Both the position numbers and the translations under genes were made by a program. Source: DATFMP01 sp035266845 (GTDB lineage Bacteria; SAR324; JACQKK01). From it: DNA of 64,000 nucleotides. This document shows positions 43,775 to 52,662 of the stretch, in pieces; the first letter of the stretch is position 1, and each line of letters begins with the position of its first letter. The notes under the pieces are model-generated. The model saw only the letters and a list, made by a program, of their open reading frames with translations, had not been told where the DNA came from and made no database searches. The DNA lies in the NCBI GenBank assembly GCA_035266845.1, contig DATFMP010000077.1:1-64000 (forward strand), read 5' to 3'.

Positions 43775-44536
43775 CTACATCACGGACTGCAGCCGAGCCA
43801 GGATGTCGTCAATGCGCTCCGGCGTGCTGAATACGAGCGGCATTCGTACGCGATAGCCCTCCGCCCGCACCACTTCGCCCAGGTCGAACGCGCTGCCGTC
43901 CACGTAGCGCTCGGTGAAGCCCTGGGCGCGCGTCATGGGCAGTGCCGCCGCGAGGTCCCACAGGTGGATACGCCCGCAGATCATCGCCTCCGCGCGGCCC
44001 ATCGCCAGCGACACCAAGTGGTACAGGGCGCTGCCGAACACGCGCAGCTTGACGTGCCGTAGCGGTGCGAAGGACTGCAGCCAGCGGTGCAGCGAGGAAT
44101 CGATCAGGTAATTGTGTGTGTCCTGCACGTCGGGTTCGCGTAGGGGCGCAACTGGCCGACCGTTGAACGCAAACTGCACGCCGTCGAAGGTGTAGGTCTC
44201 ATCCAGGGCGGGGAAGCGCAGATAGCCCTGCCGCGCCTGGTCCCCCTCCAGCAGGCCGATGCCGAGGCCCCACACGGGATAGCCCCGGGCGAACGACGCC
44301 GTGCCGTCCAGGGGATCCACCACCCATTTCCAACGCGCCTGCGGCAGGAAGGCCTGCGCCTCCTCCTCGGAGATCACCCCGAAGTCCGGCGTGTGGGCCT
44401 GGAGCGCCTCGACCACGAGCCGCGAGGTGTCGCGGTCCACCGCCGTGACAGTCGTTCCATCTGCCTTGGTCTCGGCTTGGATGCGGCGGAACGCACCCAA
44501 CGACGCGGCGTCATAGCGCCGGAACAACTCCGCCAT
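43775..44536 (-). CDS. Inositol monophosphatase-family phosphatase
   Basis: A lithium-sensitive-type Mg-dependent phosphatase. Segments are KADGTTVTAVDRDTSRLVVEAL, VISEEEA (first metal ligand glutamate), WVVDPLDGTASFARGYPVWG (the DPLDGT metal motif) and the later IHLWDLAAALPMTRAQG, the WDxAA motif. Candidate activities are histidinol-phosphate phosphatase, 3'(2'),5'-bisphosphate nucleotidase or inositol phosphatase. I choose ATG 44536 (253 aa). ATG 44602 and GTG 44620 in frame give more of the usual first helix but fall at or inside a strong hairpin, so the start is uncertain. It converges on no gene; lhr lies downstream on the same strand. Confidence 0.83.
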   Translation of the reverse strand: MAELFRRYDAASLGAFRRIQAETKADGTTVTAVDRDTSRLVVEALQAHTPDFGVISEEEAQAFLPQARWKWVVDPLDGTASFARGYPVWGLGIGLLEGDQARQGYLRFPALDETYTFDGVQFAFNGRPVAPLREPDVQDTHNYLIDSSLHRWLQSFAPLRHVKLRVFGSALYHLVSLAMGRAEAMICGRIHLWDLAAALPMTRAQGFTERYVDGSAFDLGEVVRAEGYRVRMPLVFSTPERIDDILARLQSVM

Positions 44537-44606
44537 CAAGGCATCGTGGGGGGAAGACAAGGCGGCTCGGCTGCAGGCGGGAGCGGAGGATCGGCGGGGC
44601 ATGGCC

Positions 44607-44632
44607 GGACGGGGCGCCACAGCGCCCCGTCC
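44607..44632 (-). terminator. Strong hairpin downstream of the LysM gene
   Basis: GGACGGGGCGC (44607-44617) pairs perfectly with GCGCCCCGTCC (44622-44632) around a CACA loop. It begins 21 bp after the LysM gene stop on the minus strand, as expected for a terminator, though no U-run follows. Confidence 0.6.
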
Positions 44633-44653
44633 CCACTGGATAACGGCAGGAAT

Positions 44654-46453
44654 CTAGCGATTGCCGCGATACGCCTTTGGATACTCCGGATAGCGGTAGG
44701 TCGGCGTCGCGGGAATGCGGAACTTCTGCTTGGGATAGATCAGGTCCGGGTTCCTGATCTGATCCTTGTTCTCCATGAAGATGCTCGGCCAGTTGAGCGG
44801 GTCCGCATACTCCTTCTGGCTGATGAACCACAGCGTATCGCCGCGGCGCACTGTATGCGTGCCCTTGATGGCCACGGGCGCAGGTGCCGTGCCGGGCCCC
44901 TGGGCCGTTGCCGCCGTCCCCGGCGCACCGGCGGCACCTGGCTGCGTGCCCGCTTGGCCGGCGGCACCCGGCTGGCCCGCCTGTCCGGCCGTACCCATCT
45001 GGCCTGCCGCGCCCGGCTGGCCGGGCTGACCTTGCTGCTGGGTCCCATACTCGGAGGGCACCTGGGTCGTGCCCGCACCGCCCGCCGTGGTCGTTTCCTG
45101 CGGGCCACTCCGCGAGACGAGGAACCAGATCAGCGCCCCCAGGATAATCAGCGCCAGAATCGCCGCGGCGATGATGGGAGCAGGATTCGGCTGGCGCCGT
45201 ACCGTGCGGCGGGTGGCCGCGCCACCAGCGCCGGCACCTGCGCCCGCGGCACCTGCCGCGGCCGCTTCCTCTTCGGTGCGCAGGGTTGGGCCACCGCCCT
45301 CACCCGCACCGGCTCCAACTGCTCGCGGCGCGCCGGCTGCCGCAGCCGCGCCCGCCGCGCCAGGGGCCTCGCCTGCACGAGTCGCCGTGGCCGTACTTGT
45401 GCCGCCACCCGTGCCTGCACCGGGCCGTGCCCTCACGGTGGCACCACCGGTGGCGCCCTGCGGCGGACCGCCCCGGCCCGCCAGTTGGCGCGCCGCGAGC
45501 ACGGAAGCCGCCCGCGAGCCGCCCGCTTCAGGCGTAGCGCCAGGGTGGCCAGTCACCTCATCACGCCGGCGATCGGCGACGGAGCGCGCGCTCTCCCGCG
45601 CCCCCGCACCTGGGCCCCGGGTGGCCAGAATCTCTTCCGTGCGGCTGACGCCCGCCCCACGGCCGCGGGTGACATCGGCTTGCCGGCCGCCCACCCCACC
45701 AGCCCCTCGCGATTGGCGAATCGCTTCCATGCGGCCGAGACCGCTGCCAATCGGCGCCGCGCCCGCCTCGGCGCGCGTACCGGGCACCGTGCCGGCTTGG
45801 TCCCGGGCCCGATCGCGCATGGCCGCCACGCGGTCGCGCACGTGCTCGGTGACCTCGGTGGCGAGGTTCTGCATGCGGCTGGCCTCATCGAAGGCCTCGG
45901 AGCGGGCCCGGGCCTGTCCCGCGGCGGCCGAGGCCGCCCGCGCGCCCAGAATGGTGGCCACGGCTTCGCTGCCCACGGGGCCCTCGCCGGCGCCACCGTG
46001 CTCGGCAAGGTAGTCGATGACCCGCGCCTCGAGCATGATCCGGTTCTGGGCCAAGTGCGTCACATTCGTGATGCGGAAGGCATCGTAGAGGGCCAGATCC
46101 TGTCCCGGCGTGAGCCCATCCAGGACATGCACGGGCGCTTCCGGCAGTTCGCCGATGTGCTTGGTCTGGTCCGCCTCGCGGATGTGGAAGTTCAACTGAC
46201 GTTGCCGCCCGGCCTCGGCCACGGTCTGCCCAAGCACGTCGCCGCCCTCCAGCACCGTTTCCTGCACGCCCAGCGCATCCACGAAGGGCCCCATCTGAGC
46301 CAGATCCTTCACCGTGGCGACGTTGAAGTAGCGCTGAAGCAGGTCGCTCTGGATATCCCCCACCCCTTGGAAGCAGGTCACGGGGGATTCGAGCAACTGG
46401 GCTACGGTGTAGTCTCTGTACTCGTCCCGGACTTCATATTCCAGCGCTGCCAT
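44654..46453 (-). CDS. LysM-domain membrane protein with low-complexity linkers
   Basis: A 599-residue protein I cannot assign to a named family. Residues 15-60 and about 105-150 hold two similar helical units (SPVTCFQGVGDIQSDLLQRYFNV and APVHVLDGLTPGQDLALYDAFRI), looking like duplicated helix-hairpin-helix modules. A charged helical part and a long Ala/Gly/Arg-rich disordered region follow. One membrane helix lies at about 424-448 (IIAAAILALIILGALIWFLV). Beyond it come a Gly/Ala/Gln-rich spacer and a C-terminal LysM domain (HTVRRGDTLWFISQKEY, about 533-580). The N-terminal part is probably cytoplasmic and the LysM periplasmic, binding peptidoglycan. GGGAG upstream supports ATG 46453. It may anchor a cytoplasmic assembly to the cell wall. 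Confidence 0.75.
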   Translation of the reverse strand: MAALEYEVRDEYRDYTVAQLLESPVTCFQGVGDIQSDLLQRYFNVATVKDLAQMGPFVDALGVQETVLEGGDVLGQTVAEAGRQRQLNFHIREADQTKHIGELPEAPVHVLDGLTPGQDLALYDAFRITNVTHLAQNRIMLEARVIDYLAEHGGAGEGPVGSEAVATILGARAASAAAGQARARSEAFDEASRMQNLATEVTEHVRDRVAAMRDRARDQAGTVPGTRAEAGAAPIGSGLGRMEAIRQSRGAGGVGGRQADVTRGRGAGVSRTEEILATRGPGAGARESARSVADRRRDEVTGHPGATPEAGGSRAASVLAARQLAGRGGPPQGATGGATVRARPGAGTGGGTSTATATRAGEAPGAAGAAAAAGAPRAVGAGAGEGGGPTLRTEEEAAAAGAAGAGAGAGGAATRRTVRRQPNPAPIIAAAILALIILGALIWFLVSRSGPQETTTAGGAGTTQVPSEYGTQQQGQPGQPGAAGQMGTAGQAGQPGAAGQAGTQPGAAGAPGTAATAQGPGTAPAPVAIKGTHTVRRGDTLWFISQKEYADPLNWPSIFMENKDQIRNPDLIYPKQKFRIPATPTYRYPEYPKAYRGNR

Positions 46454-46865
46454 GAGTTCTTCTCCCAGTCATCAAGGGCCACGAGCGCCTGCACCGGTCG
46501 CCGCGGACGGCTGTACCGACGCGCCAGTTGCGTGACCTGCCTCCTCTTGTGGCATGCGGACGCACGCGCCCCATGCCCGAGCCGTTCCCCCTCGTGCCAT
46601 TCTTAACATCGTGCGACTGGGCCGCTTGATGCCGGCCGAGTCGCATCCCATGCCCGCCGGCTTGTGCGCCGCGGAGTGAGATTCCTTCCTGATATGAAGG
46701 ATTTAGCCTGTTTGCGGGGCCGATGCAATAAAAGAGTCAGATTTTTTCCGCGCGCTTGGGGTAACGCCTGGGCCAAAGCGCCCGGCCGCTGGGCATCCCC
46801 AGCCCTCTGACCGGCGCGCCATTCGGGTGGGCGCGCCCCCCTCATCCGCCACATCGAGAAGTCCT
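46454..46865. other. Intergenic region upstream of the LysM gene
   Basis: This 412-bp stretch has no gene I can support. It includes an AT-richer segment (46680-46755). There, on the minus strand, TTGCAT and a TAAAT-type -10 about 17 bp apart could be the LysM gene promoter (weak). The end nearer the glutathione synthetase gene contains the hairpin listed separately and a smaller GCTGGG-CATC-CCCAGC hairpin. Confidence 0.4.
46813..46837 (-). terminator. Hairpin downstream of the glutathione synthetase gene
   Basis: GGCGCGCC (46813-46820) and GGCGCGCC (46830-46837) are self-complementary and form an 8-bp stem with a 9-nt loop, 28 bp past the stop at 46866. No U-run follows. Confidence 0.5.
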
Positions 46866-48263
46866 TCAGGCGGGCGCATCTGGTGTCAGCAGGAGGCTGT
46901 CGAGGTACCCGAAGCCGGCGGAGACCCCCCCTTCGGTGACATCGTGGCCCTTGGTGCGCACCAGGTAGCCCGCATCGGTATTGAGCAACTCGCGCTCGCC
47001 ATCCGCCAAGTACACGCCGAAACGCCCGATCTCGCTCACGCCTTCCACGGTCTGGGGCTGGCGCTCGCGCACCAACACGGCCACATGACGGGCGGGCCTG
47101 ATGCGCTCCATCAGCACGTAGGCGGGGCGCTCCTCGGGGGGTAAAGTATTCAGCCTGGCCACGAGTTCCGCGTCAAAGGCATTGTGCCCTCCGCCTTCGC
47201 GCTGGGGTTTGAGTACGAACTCCGTGGGCCGGGCGCGCGCGAGTTCCCATGCCGGCAGGTCGCCCTGTGGCGTGCGGACCGGCTGCTCCAGCGCATACTG
47301 CGCGGCGAAGCAGCCCGGCACGGCCTGTGCCTCGGAGGACGCAAGGAAACGACCCAGCACGGCCGGGTCGGTCAACACCTGCTGCACCTTCTTGGCGCCG
47401 GCGAGCTGCGTGTGCAGATCCGGCACGCTGATCGCCGAGGACGCCTCGATTAGTGCTCGGGCGCGAAAGGCGTCCTCACTGGGGAAATCCTCCGGGCCAT
47501 AGGCGGCACGGAAATAGGCGATGGCCATCACCTCGCCGTCCACAACCAAGTGTCCCTCGCGCAGACGGCCGCTGCGCGCAATGGCCTCCAGCGGGAGGCG
47601 ACGCGTGATGAGTCCCCGCCCGCGCAGGGCTGCCTCCAGCAGGCGCTGATCGAACACGTTGGCCTCCCCGGGCTGCACGATCATCAGCACGCGCGCATCC
47701 GGGTGCCCATAGGCCTTCCAGGCCTGAGCGAAGCCATCCGCGATGGCGGGCAGGGGATCGTTCGGCACCACCCGCGCCTCCAGTGGCGTGCCGAGCAGCA
47801 GGTAGCGGTGCAGCCGCGCCACCAGCGGCGAAAGGCCGGGGTAGCTCGCGGAGATCGTGTTCAGCTCTACCTGCCGCAGCGCGGGCTTCACCTCCGGCGT
47901 GGGCTGGTGCACGAAGTAGTCGCTGCGCGTGACGGCCAGGAATAGCGAGCGCTGACCGCGGCCTTCGCGTGCCATAGCCAGCAGCCGCGCCGTGAAGGGG
48001 TCCACGCGCGCCGCCGAGGCTAGGGCCTCTTCCAGGAACGCCACATCCCGAGCTACGGCATGGACCAGCCGGCCAAACGGCGCCGTAAGCGCCACCATCT
48101 GTGCGTGCAGCGCGGACGGCAGCGGACTGGGGGTCAGCGCAAAGGGGGCGTGGGCGAGCGTGCCTTGCGGAGTGTACTTGAGCAGCCCCTGCAGCAGGGC
48201 GTAATCAACCGCTTCGTCAAGGCGGTCCGCCAGGGCGGCCAGTACGTCGCGGTCAGTTGACAC
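46866..48263 (-). CDS. Eukaryotic-type glutathione synthetase
   Basis: A 465-residue protein matching the eukaryotic GSS family rather than bacterial GshB, which has an unrelated sequence and about 315 residues. The hallmarks are in order: TRSDYFVHQ (residues 112-120), VELNTISASYPGL (132-144), the substrate domain around 190-290, the glycine-rich triad KPQREGGGHNAF (352-363, family KPQREGGGNN), and VLMERIRP (383-390). It joins gamma-glutamylcysteine and glycine using ATP. The start is GTG 48263, which overlaps the end of the HD-GYP-like gene by 11 bases, so the two are probably cotranslated. No gamma-glutamylcysteine ligase gene is in the window. Confidence 0.85.
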   Translation of the reverse strand: MSTDRDVLAALADRLDEAVDYALLQGLLKYTPQGTLAHAPFALTPSPLPSALHAQMVALTAPFGRLVHAVARDVAFLEEALASAARVDPFTARLLAMAREGRGQRSLFLAVTRSDYFVHQPTPEVKPALRQVELNTISASYPGLSPLVARLHRYLLLGTPLEARVVPNDPLPAIADGFAQAWKAYGHPDARVLMIVQPGEANVFDQRLLEAALRGRGLITRRLPLEAIARSGRLREGHLVVDGEVMAIAYFRAAYGPEDFPSEDAFRARALIEASSAISVPDLHTQLAGAKKVQQVLTDPAVLGRFLASSEAQAVPGCFAAQYALEQPVRTPQGDLPAWELARARPTEFVLKPQREGGGHNAFDAELVARLNTLPPEERPAYVLMERIRPARHVAVLVRERQPQTVEGVSEIGRFGVYLADGERELLNTDAGYLVRTKGHDVTEGGVSAGFGYLDSLLLTPDAPA

Positions 48264-49656
48264 GGATGGATTGGAAGATCCGGTAGGCTTGGTCTTCGGA
48301 CTCGCTGTAGTGGTCGTAGTGGTCCACCACCTCAGTGACCGTGATGTCCGGCTCCAGCATCAGGTCGAGCAGCGTGTGTGCAGAGAGCAGCTCACCGTTC
48401 GCGTTCTCCACAATGGCCACGATCGGGCGCTCGGGGTGCTCGTCCGGCCCCACGGACATGACGAAGCCCAGGTCACCCGTGGAGAGCTTGAGCAGCGATC
48501 CCACGGGGTAGCGCCCCATGCTCTTGATGAAGTAGCCGAGCATGCGCTCGTCGAACTCGGAGCCCTGCAGGCTCAACAGGTATTCGATCGCCTTGCCGGG
48601 CACCCAGTTCTTCTTATAGCGCCGCTTGCCGATCAGCGCCTGGTAGACGTCCGTGATCGCCGCCAGCCGCGTGAGGGGCAGGATCTGCGCGTAATCCACG
48701 TCCGGATAGCTGTTCAACAACGTGTTGTCCCGCTTCACGTGGTGGAAGGCGGCCACGTTGATGGTGGGCTCCGGCATGCCCATCTCGCTCAGGATGCGCG
48801 CCCCATACGTCGTATGGTTGCGCATGATGGTCATCTCTTTGCTGTCCGGCGCATAGCGCTCGGTGCTCTCCAGAATATCCTTGGGCACCTCGCTCTTGCC
48901 GATATCGTGCATGAAGCCCGAGACGAGGGCGAAGCGGCTGTTGGCCTCCGTGGTCTTCTTTCCCGTGCGCTGGAGAATGTCAACGTAGCATTCCTGCAGA
49001 ATGACGGACATATCCGTGCAGTGCGCGTAGGTCTGGTCGCTGCTGCGCAGCCCCGCGATGGCCTTCATGGCCGGTGACGAGCCCTGTTTGAGGATGTCGT
49101 CCACCACGGCCTCCACGCCCTTGGACGAGAACTTGCCCACGCGGCCGTTGTCCAGCATCTCCTCGACCAGGTTGGAGGCCTTGTCGCGACTCTCGTTGGC
49201 CGAACTGACCGTCTCGATGAACTTGCGGATCTCCTCTCGCTTGACCGTGTGGCGCTTGCGGGCCTTCTCGGAGCCCACGGCGATGGACTCCTCCACAACG
49301 TCCTTGGTGGGTGTCCGCACGGCGGGGGAGCCGGAATCGTGCACCACCTTGAACTCGAGCAGGCCGTGCTGCTCCAGGAAGTGCGCCGAGCCGGACTCCA
49401 CCTTTGACGACTTCAGCGTGGACGGGATGTTGATGATGCTCTGCAGGGGGTCGAAGGGACTCAGCTCCTCCACGGGCGCCGTTCGCGTGCCGTCCTCGCC
49501 CACCAGCACCGCCGTAGCGCCCTTGAACGTGGACTTGAGGAACTTGACGTGCTCCTCATCCAGCGACGCGTAATCGAACGACAGTTCGGTGATCTCTTCG
49601 ATCGTCATGCCCGGCTGCAGTTCGGTGACTCGGACCTTGCGTGAGGACTGGGCCAT
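48253..49656 (-). CDS. HD-GYP-like phosphohydrolase, degenerate motif
   Basis: A 467-residue protein with an N-terminal DUF3391-like region (VRVTELQPGMTI at the start) and an HD-GYP-type domain from about 190 to 390. The metal residues H250 and D251 (FMHDIGK), H281 (NHTTYGARIL), H305-H306 and D336 (DVYQAL) are kept. The diagnostic HHExxDGxGYP reads HHVKRDNTLLNSYP, so the GYP and its preceding Glu and Gly are altered. Active HD-GYP enzymes break down cyclic di-GMP. This one may have changed specificity or act as a signalling adaptor. A C-terminal beta-rich extension (GSLLKLSTGDLGFVMSV) is typical of the family. It overlaps the glutathione synthetase gene. Confidence 0.8.
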   Translation of the reverse strand: MAQSSRKVRVTELQPGMTIEEITELSFDYASLDEEHVKFLKSTFKGATAVLVGEDGTRTAPVEELSPFDPLQSIINIPSTLKSSKVESGSAHFLEQHGLLEFKVVHDSGSPAVRTPTKDVVEESIAVGSEKARKRHTVKREEIRKFIETVSSANESRDKASNLVEEMLDNGRVGKFSSKGVEAVVDDILKQGSSPAMKAIAGLRSSDQTYAHCTDMSVILQECYVDILQRTGKKTTEANSRFALVSGFMHDIGKSEVPKDILESTERYAPDSKEMTIMRNHTTYGARILSEMGMPEPTINVAAFHHVKRDNTLLNSYPDVDYAQILPLTRLAAITDVYQALIGKRRYKKNWVPGKAIEYLLSLQGSEFDERMLGYFIKSMGRYPVGSLLKLSTGDLGFVMSVGPDEHPERPIVAIVENANGELLSAHTLLDLMLEPDITVTEVVDHYDHYSESEDQAYRIFQSIRVN

Positions 49657-49929
49657 CTCGTCTCGAATGGTGAACGCACCTCGTGGCGGCACAGCGAGAC
49701 AGGCCGCCGGGGTGCGGAGGAGCAGGCGACCCCACGGCAGCGGCGCGCGCGCCGCAGGCTCCGTGCGAACCGTGTCTATCTAGTTAGCATCCGGCTTCGG
49801 CCCGTGCAATCGCCGGGCAGGCCTGCCTGGGGTCCCCGCCAGACGCCGATGGAGAGCGCACGAACTATGGAAGGGCGCCGCCCAGCCCGCCCCAGCGTCC
49901 GCGCCGGGGCGCGAGACGCTGCGGTCCCA

Positions 49930-50613
49930 TCACGTGGAAAGCAGCGGAGCGATCTCGTCCAATCGATGGATTTCGTGGTCCGGCGTCACCCCCAACTGTT
50001 CCTGGTAGCGGCCGAAGCGGTTGATCCAGAACACATGGAACCCGAAGGCCTTGGCCCCCACGGCATCCCAACTGTTAGAGGACACGAAACCGATGGACTC
50101 CCTGGGCACGCCCAGCTTCTCAACCGCCAGTTCGTACACTTGCGGCGACGGCTTGAAGACGCTCAACTCGTGCACGCTCAGGACATGCTTGAGATAAGGC
50201 GTGAAGCCGTTGTGCTGGGTCACCTTGAGCAGCATCTCCGGGCTGCCATTGGAGAGAATGGCCAGCGGGATACGTTGCGAGAGCGCCTGCAACGCCCCGG
50301 GCACCTCAGCGTATGGCGTAAGTTGCAGATAGTTCTCCATCAACTCGCGGAAGGCCTCCTCGGTCGGCTCCAGCTTGAGCGATCCACAAGCGAAGCGCAG
50401 ACCGGCGGCAGTGAGCTGCCAAAAGTCCTGATAGCGGCCCATCAGCGAGCTCAGCCACGTGTATTCGAGCTGCTTCTGGCGCCAGATATCGCTGATGGCG
50501 ACGCCATGGCCGGGGAAGTGCTTGTCGCACAAGGCCGTGACGGAGGCAACGTCGTAAAGGGTGCCGTAGGCGTCGAACACCAGGGCTTGCAGCTGCGGCG
50601 GGGATGCGCTCAT
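49930..50613 (-). CDS. Haloacid dehalogenase, type II (HAD superfamily)
   Basis: A 227-residue HAD protein of the L-2-haloacid dehalogenase type. The nucleophile is D14 in VFDAYGTLYD. The serine/asparagine motif LAILSNGSPEML and the lysine in FKPSPQVYELAVEKLG follow, then SSNSWDAVGAKAFGF, which replaces the usual acidic DD with S-N-x-W-D as in true dehalogenases. Such enzymes hydrolyse 2-haloalkanoic acids. The last gene on this strand before the spermidine-synthase-like gene (52 bp), it could share its transcript. Confidence 0.87.
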   Translation of the reverse strand: MSASPPQLQALVFDAYGTLYDVASVTALCDKHFPGHGVAISDIWRQKQLEYTWLSSLMGRYQDFWQLTAAGLRFACGSLKLEPTEEAFRELMENYLQLTPYAEVPGALQALSQRIPLAILSNGSPEMLLKVTQHNGFTPYLKHVLSVHELSVFKPSPQVYELAVEKLGVPRESIGFVSSNSWDAVGAKAFGFHVFWINRFGRYQEQLGVTPDHEIHRLDEIAPLLST

Positions 50614-50665
50614 CTTGCTCCTTGTCGATGCGGCACCTGGGGCCGCGGGCCCCCGTGGCCGCCGA

Positions 50666-51466
50666 TCACGCGCCCACATCCCCGAGGATGGTCGAAGCCC
50701 GGGGAGGCGCAAAGGCCGGGCGCAGGCGCTCCAGCAGCCCAGCGAAGTCCAAAGGGAACTGCTGCGAAAGCCACTCGGCGCGCCGCTTCAGTTGGCTCAG
50801 CGACGGCCCGTTGCGCTGCGTGCCTGCGATGAAGATCACATTGCTGTCCACGCGCACCGAGAGATAGTGCAACTGCTCGAAGGTGGAGCGCAGGGCGCCA
50901 CGCACCTGAGCCAGCAACTCGCGATCCGAGCCCCAGGCATTGACGACGAGCCAGCCGCCGGTCGCGAGCCGATCGCGCAGCATGTTGAACGCGGTCGCGG
51001 TGTTCATCTGCGGCGCGGCGCCATTGGCGTGGAAGGCATCCAGGAAGATCAGCGCATAGCGATGCGTGTCCTCCCGCAAAAACATCGCTCCATCCTGGTT
51101 GACCACCTCCAGGCGGGACGAGACGGGCAGGTCGAAATAGCGATAGGCCACGTCCACCACGCCGCGGTTCAGCTCCACCACGCGCTGCTGCACCTCCGGC
51201 AGGTGCCGGTGCAGGCAGTCGGGAATCGTGCCGCCACCCAGCCCAAAGTGGAGGACGGAATCCGGCTTGGGAACGAACAGCAGGCCCGCCATCATGGCGC
51301 GCGCGTAGTCCAGCAACAGCACGTCCGGCGCCACAAGGGAGCGCGCACTCTGGGTGATGTGGTTGCCGAAGCGCAACTCGCGCTGGTCGCCCCGGTCGAT
51401 CACCTGGATTTGCACGCCATCCACCGTCCTGTTGTAGATGGGCGTTTCGTAGCGGAACAGCTTCAT
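50666..51466 (-). CDS. Spermidine synthase-like (SpeE/PMT superfamily) protein
   Basis: A 266-residue protein. The N-terminal beta-rich region is followed by the Rossmann nucleotide domain with HFGLGGGTIPDCL as motif I. The acidic VVELNRGVVDVAYRYF follows, then LIFLDAFHANGAAP in place of the DxxDP-type catalytic segment of true spermidine synthases. Homologues without the polyamine-site aspartates are common and their role is unknown. GAGG upstream supports ATG 51466. The pseudo-ABC gene is divergent from it. Confidence 0.75.
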   Translation of the reverse strand: MKLFRYETPIYNRTVDGVQIQVIDRGDQRELRFGNHITQSARSLVAPDVLLLDYARAMMAGLLFVPKPDSVLHFGLGGGTIPDCLHRHLPEVQQRVVELNRGVVDVAYRYFDLPVSSRLEVVNQDGAMFLREDTHRYALIFLDAFHANGAAPQMNTATAFNMLRDRLATGGWLVVNAWGSDRELLAQVRGALRSTFEQLHYLSVRVDSNVIFIAGTQRNGPSLSQLKRRAEWLSQQFPLDFAGLLERLRPAFAPPRASTILGDVGA

Positions 51467-51643
51467 TCGACCTCGTGCGGCCAAGTCGCCGGTGGTCAGG
51501 ACGGCGGCCCCGCCTCCCCTCGGAGACGTGCCGAGACGCTGCGCAGAGCGGCATCTGCCGCGGCAACACCCATGGGCCGCAAATTCCATGAAAGACAAAT
51601 CGGCCCCATTTGGCAATCGAAATCCCCGCCGCCTTGGCCCAAG

Positions 51644-51652
51644 TGCTATAAC
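51644..51652 (+). promoter_or_regulatory. Candidate extended -10 promoter of the pseudo-ABC gene
   Basis: TGCTATAAC at 51644-51652 fits the extended -10 (TGnTATAAT) and lies 80 bp before ATG 51732. No good -35 is present at the proper spacing, as is allowed for extended -10 promoters. Confidence 0.35.
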
Positions 51653-51731
51653 GGGAGCACCAGCGCCAAGAGCCTCTGACCGCCCACCGGGGGCGGCCGT
51701 AACGCATTGAGAACCCTCCCCCTCGCGAGCC

Positions 51732-52406
51732 ATGCCGCCGTCCACTTCCAGCAGTCCCCGCGAGACACTCTATCGCCTGCGTGAGGTGCAGGCGTTGCTT
51801 CCCGGCGAGGGCAGCATCGGCCCCATCACGTGGGCTGTTCGCCGCGGCCAGCGCATCGGCGTGCGTTGTGCGAGCGACGCACAGTGGGAGACATTGCGGG
51901 CCCTGCTGACCGGCGAGCGCAGCCCGGTCTCCGGCTGGTTGGACGAGGTGACACCGGTCACGGTGCAGACGGACGCACACCTGCGGAAGGTGCTCCGCCC
52001 CGGCGATTCGCTGCAGGACTTCCTCGACGGCCCGGATGCGCCGGAATTCGTGAGGCTGGAGGGGCGACGGCACTCGCTGATGGTGCTGGTGGATTTGCTG
52101 GACATCACACCTGCCATGCGACGGTGCGTCTTCAAGTTCGGTTCTCCGTCGCTGCTGGAACGCGTGTGGGCCCTGCGCTTCCTCATTTCGCGGGCAGACG
52201 TGTTGATCGGACGGGAAGTGTTCCGCATCGCCGATCCACCGGTGCGCGTAGCGTTGCGGCGGCGCTGGGGCGACTGGCCGGGCACGCTCATCGCCGGCGA
52301 AGGCGACCAACCGCTGCCCGGCGCGCTCGATGGGTGGGCGCGGTTAGACGCGGAGGGGCACTTCAGCGCCGGAAATCTCGCCGCTCCGCCGGAGGACGGC
52401 CCCTGA
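51732..52406 (+). CDS. ABC-ATPase-like protein lacking Walker motifs
   Basis: A 224-residue protein whose layout follows an ABC ATPase, with every catalytic motif lost. PITWAVRRGQRIGVRCASDAQ parallels the strand-loop before Walker A, but residues 45-53 (RCASDAQWE) have no GxxGxGKS. The next ALLTGERSPVSGWLDEV matches the typical LLTGExxPxSGxV. FGSPSLLERVWALRFL (136-151) parallels the signature LSGGxxxRxALARAL. ADVLIGREVFRIADPP parallels Walker B and the D-loop but lacks the DE pair. WPGTLIAGEGD parallels the H-loop. It precedes lolD on the same strand by 256 bp. It is probably a non-hydrolysing structural or regulatory protein; the assignment is by pattern only. Confidence 0.55.
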   Translation: MPPSTSSSPRETLYRLREVQALLPGEGSIGPITWAVRRGQRIGVRCASDAQWETLRALLTGERSPVSGWLDEVTPVTVQTDAHLRKVLRPGDSLQDFLDGPDAPEFVRLEGRRHSLMVLVDLLDITPAMRRCVFKFGSPSLLERVWALRFLISRADVLIGREVFRIADPPVRVALRRRWGDWPGTLIAGEGDQPLPGALDGWARLDAEGHFSAGNLAAPPEDGP

Positions 52407-52662
52407 GCGCGTCATTTGCGCAATCCCGTGGCGGGCGCGGCCACGCCTGCAAAGCCCCCGCTCCCTGCGCGATCCGCGGCGGCAGCGCGGAAATGCAGGC
52501 GGCACTTGGGTTGACGTTTCGCGGGCTTGCGGATAAAACCGTGCAAATGGCCCGCCCCTGGAGCAACCGCCCAGGAACCGACCGGCCCAGTTTCCACGGA
52601 TGGAACCGGCACCTGCCTGCCCGACCGCGCCTTTGCCTGCATCGCCCGCGCTTGCTGGCCGT

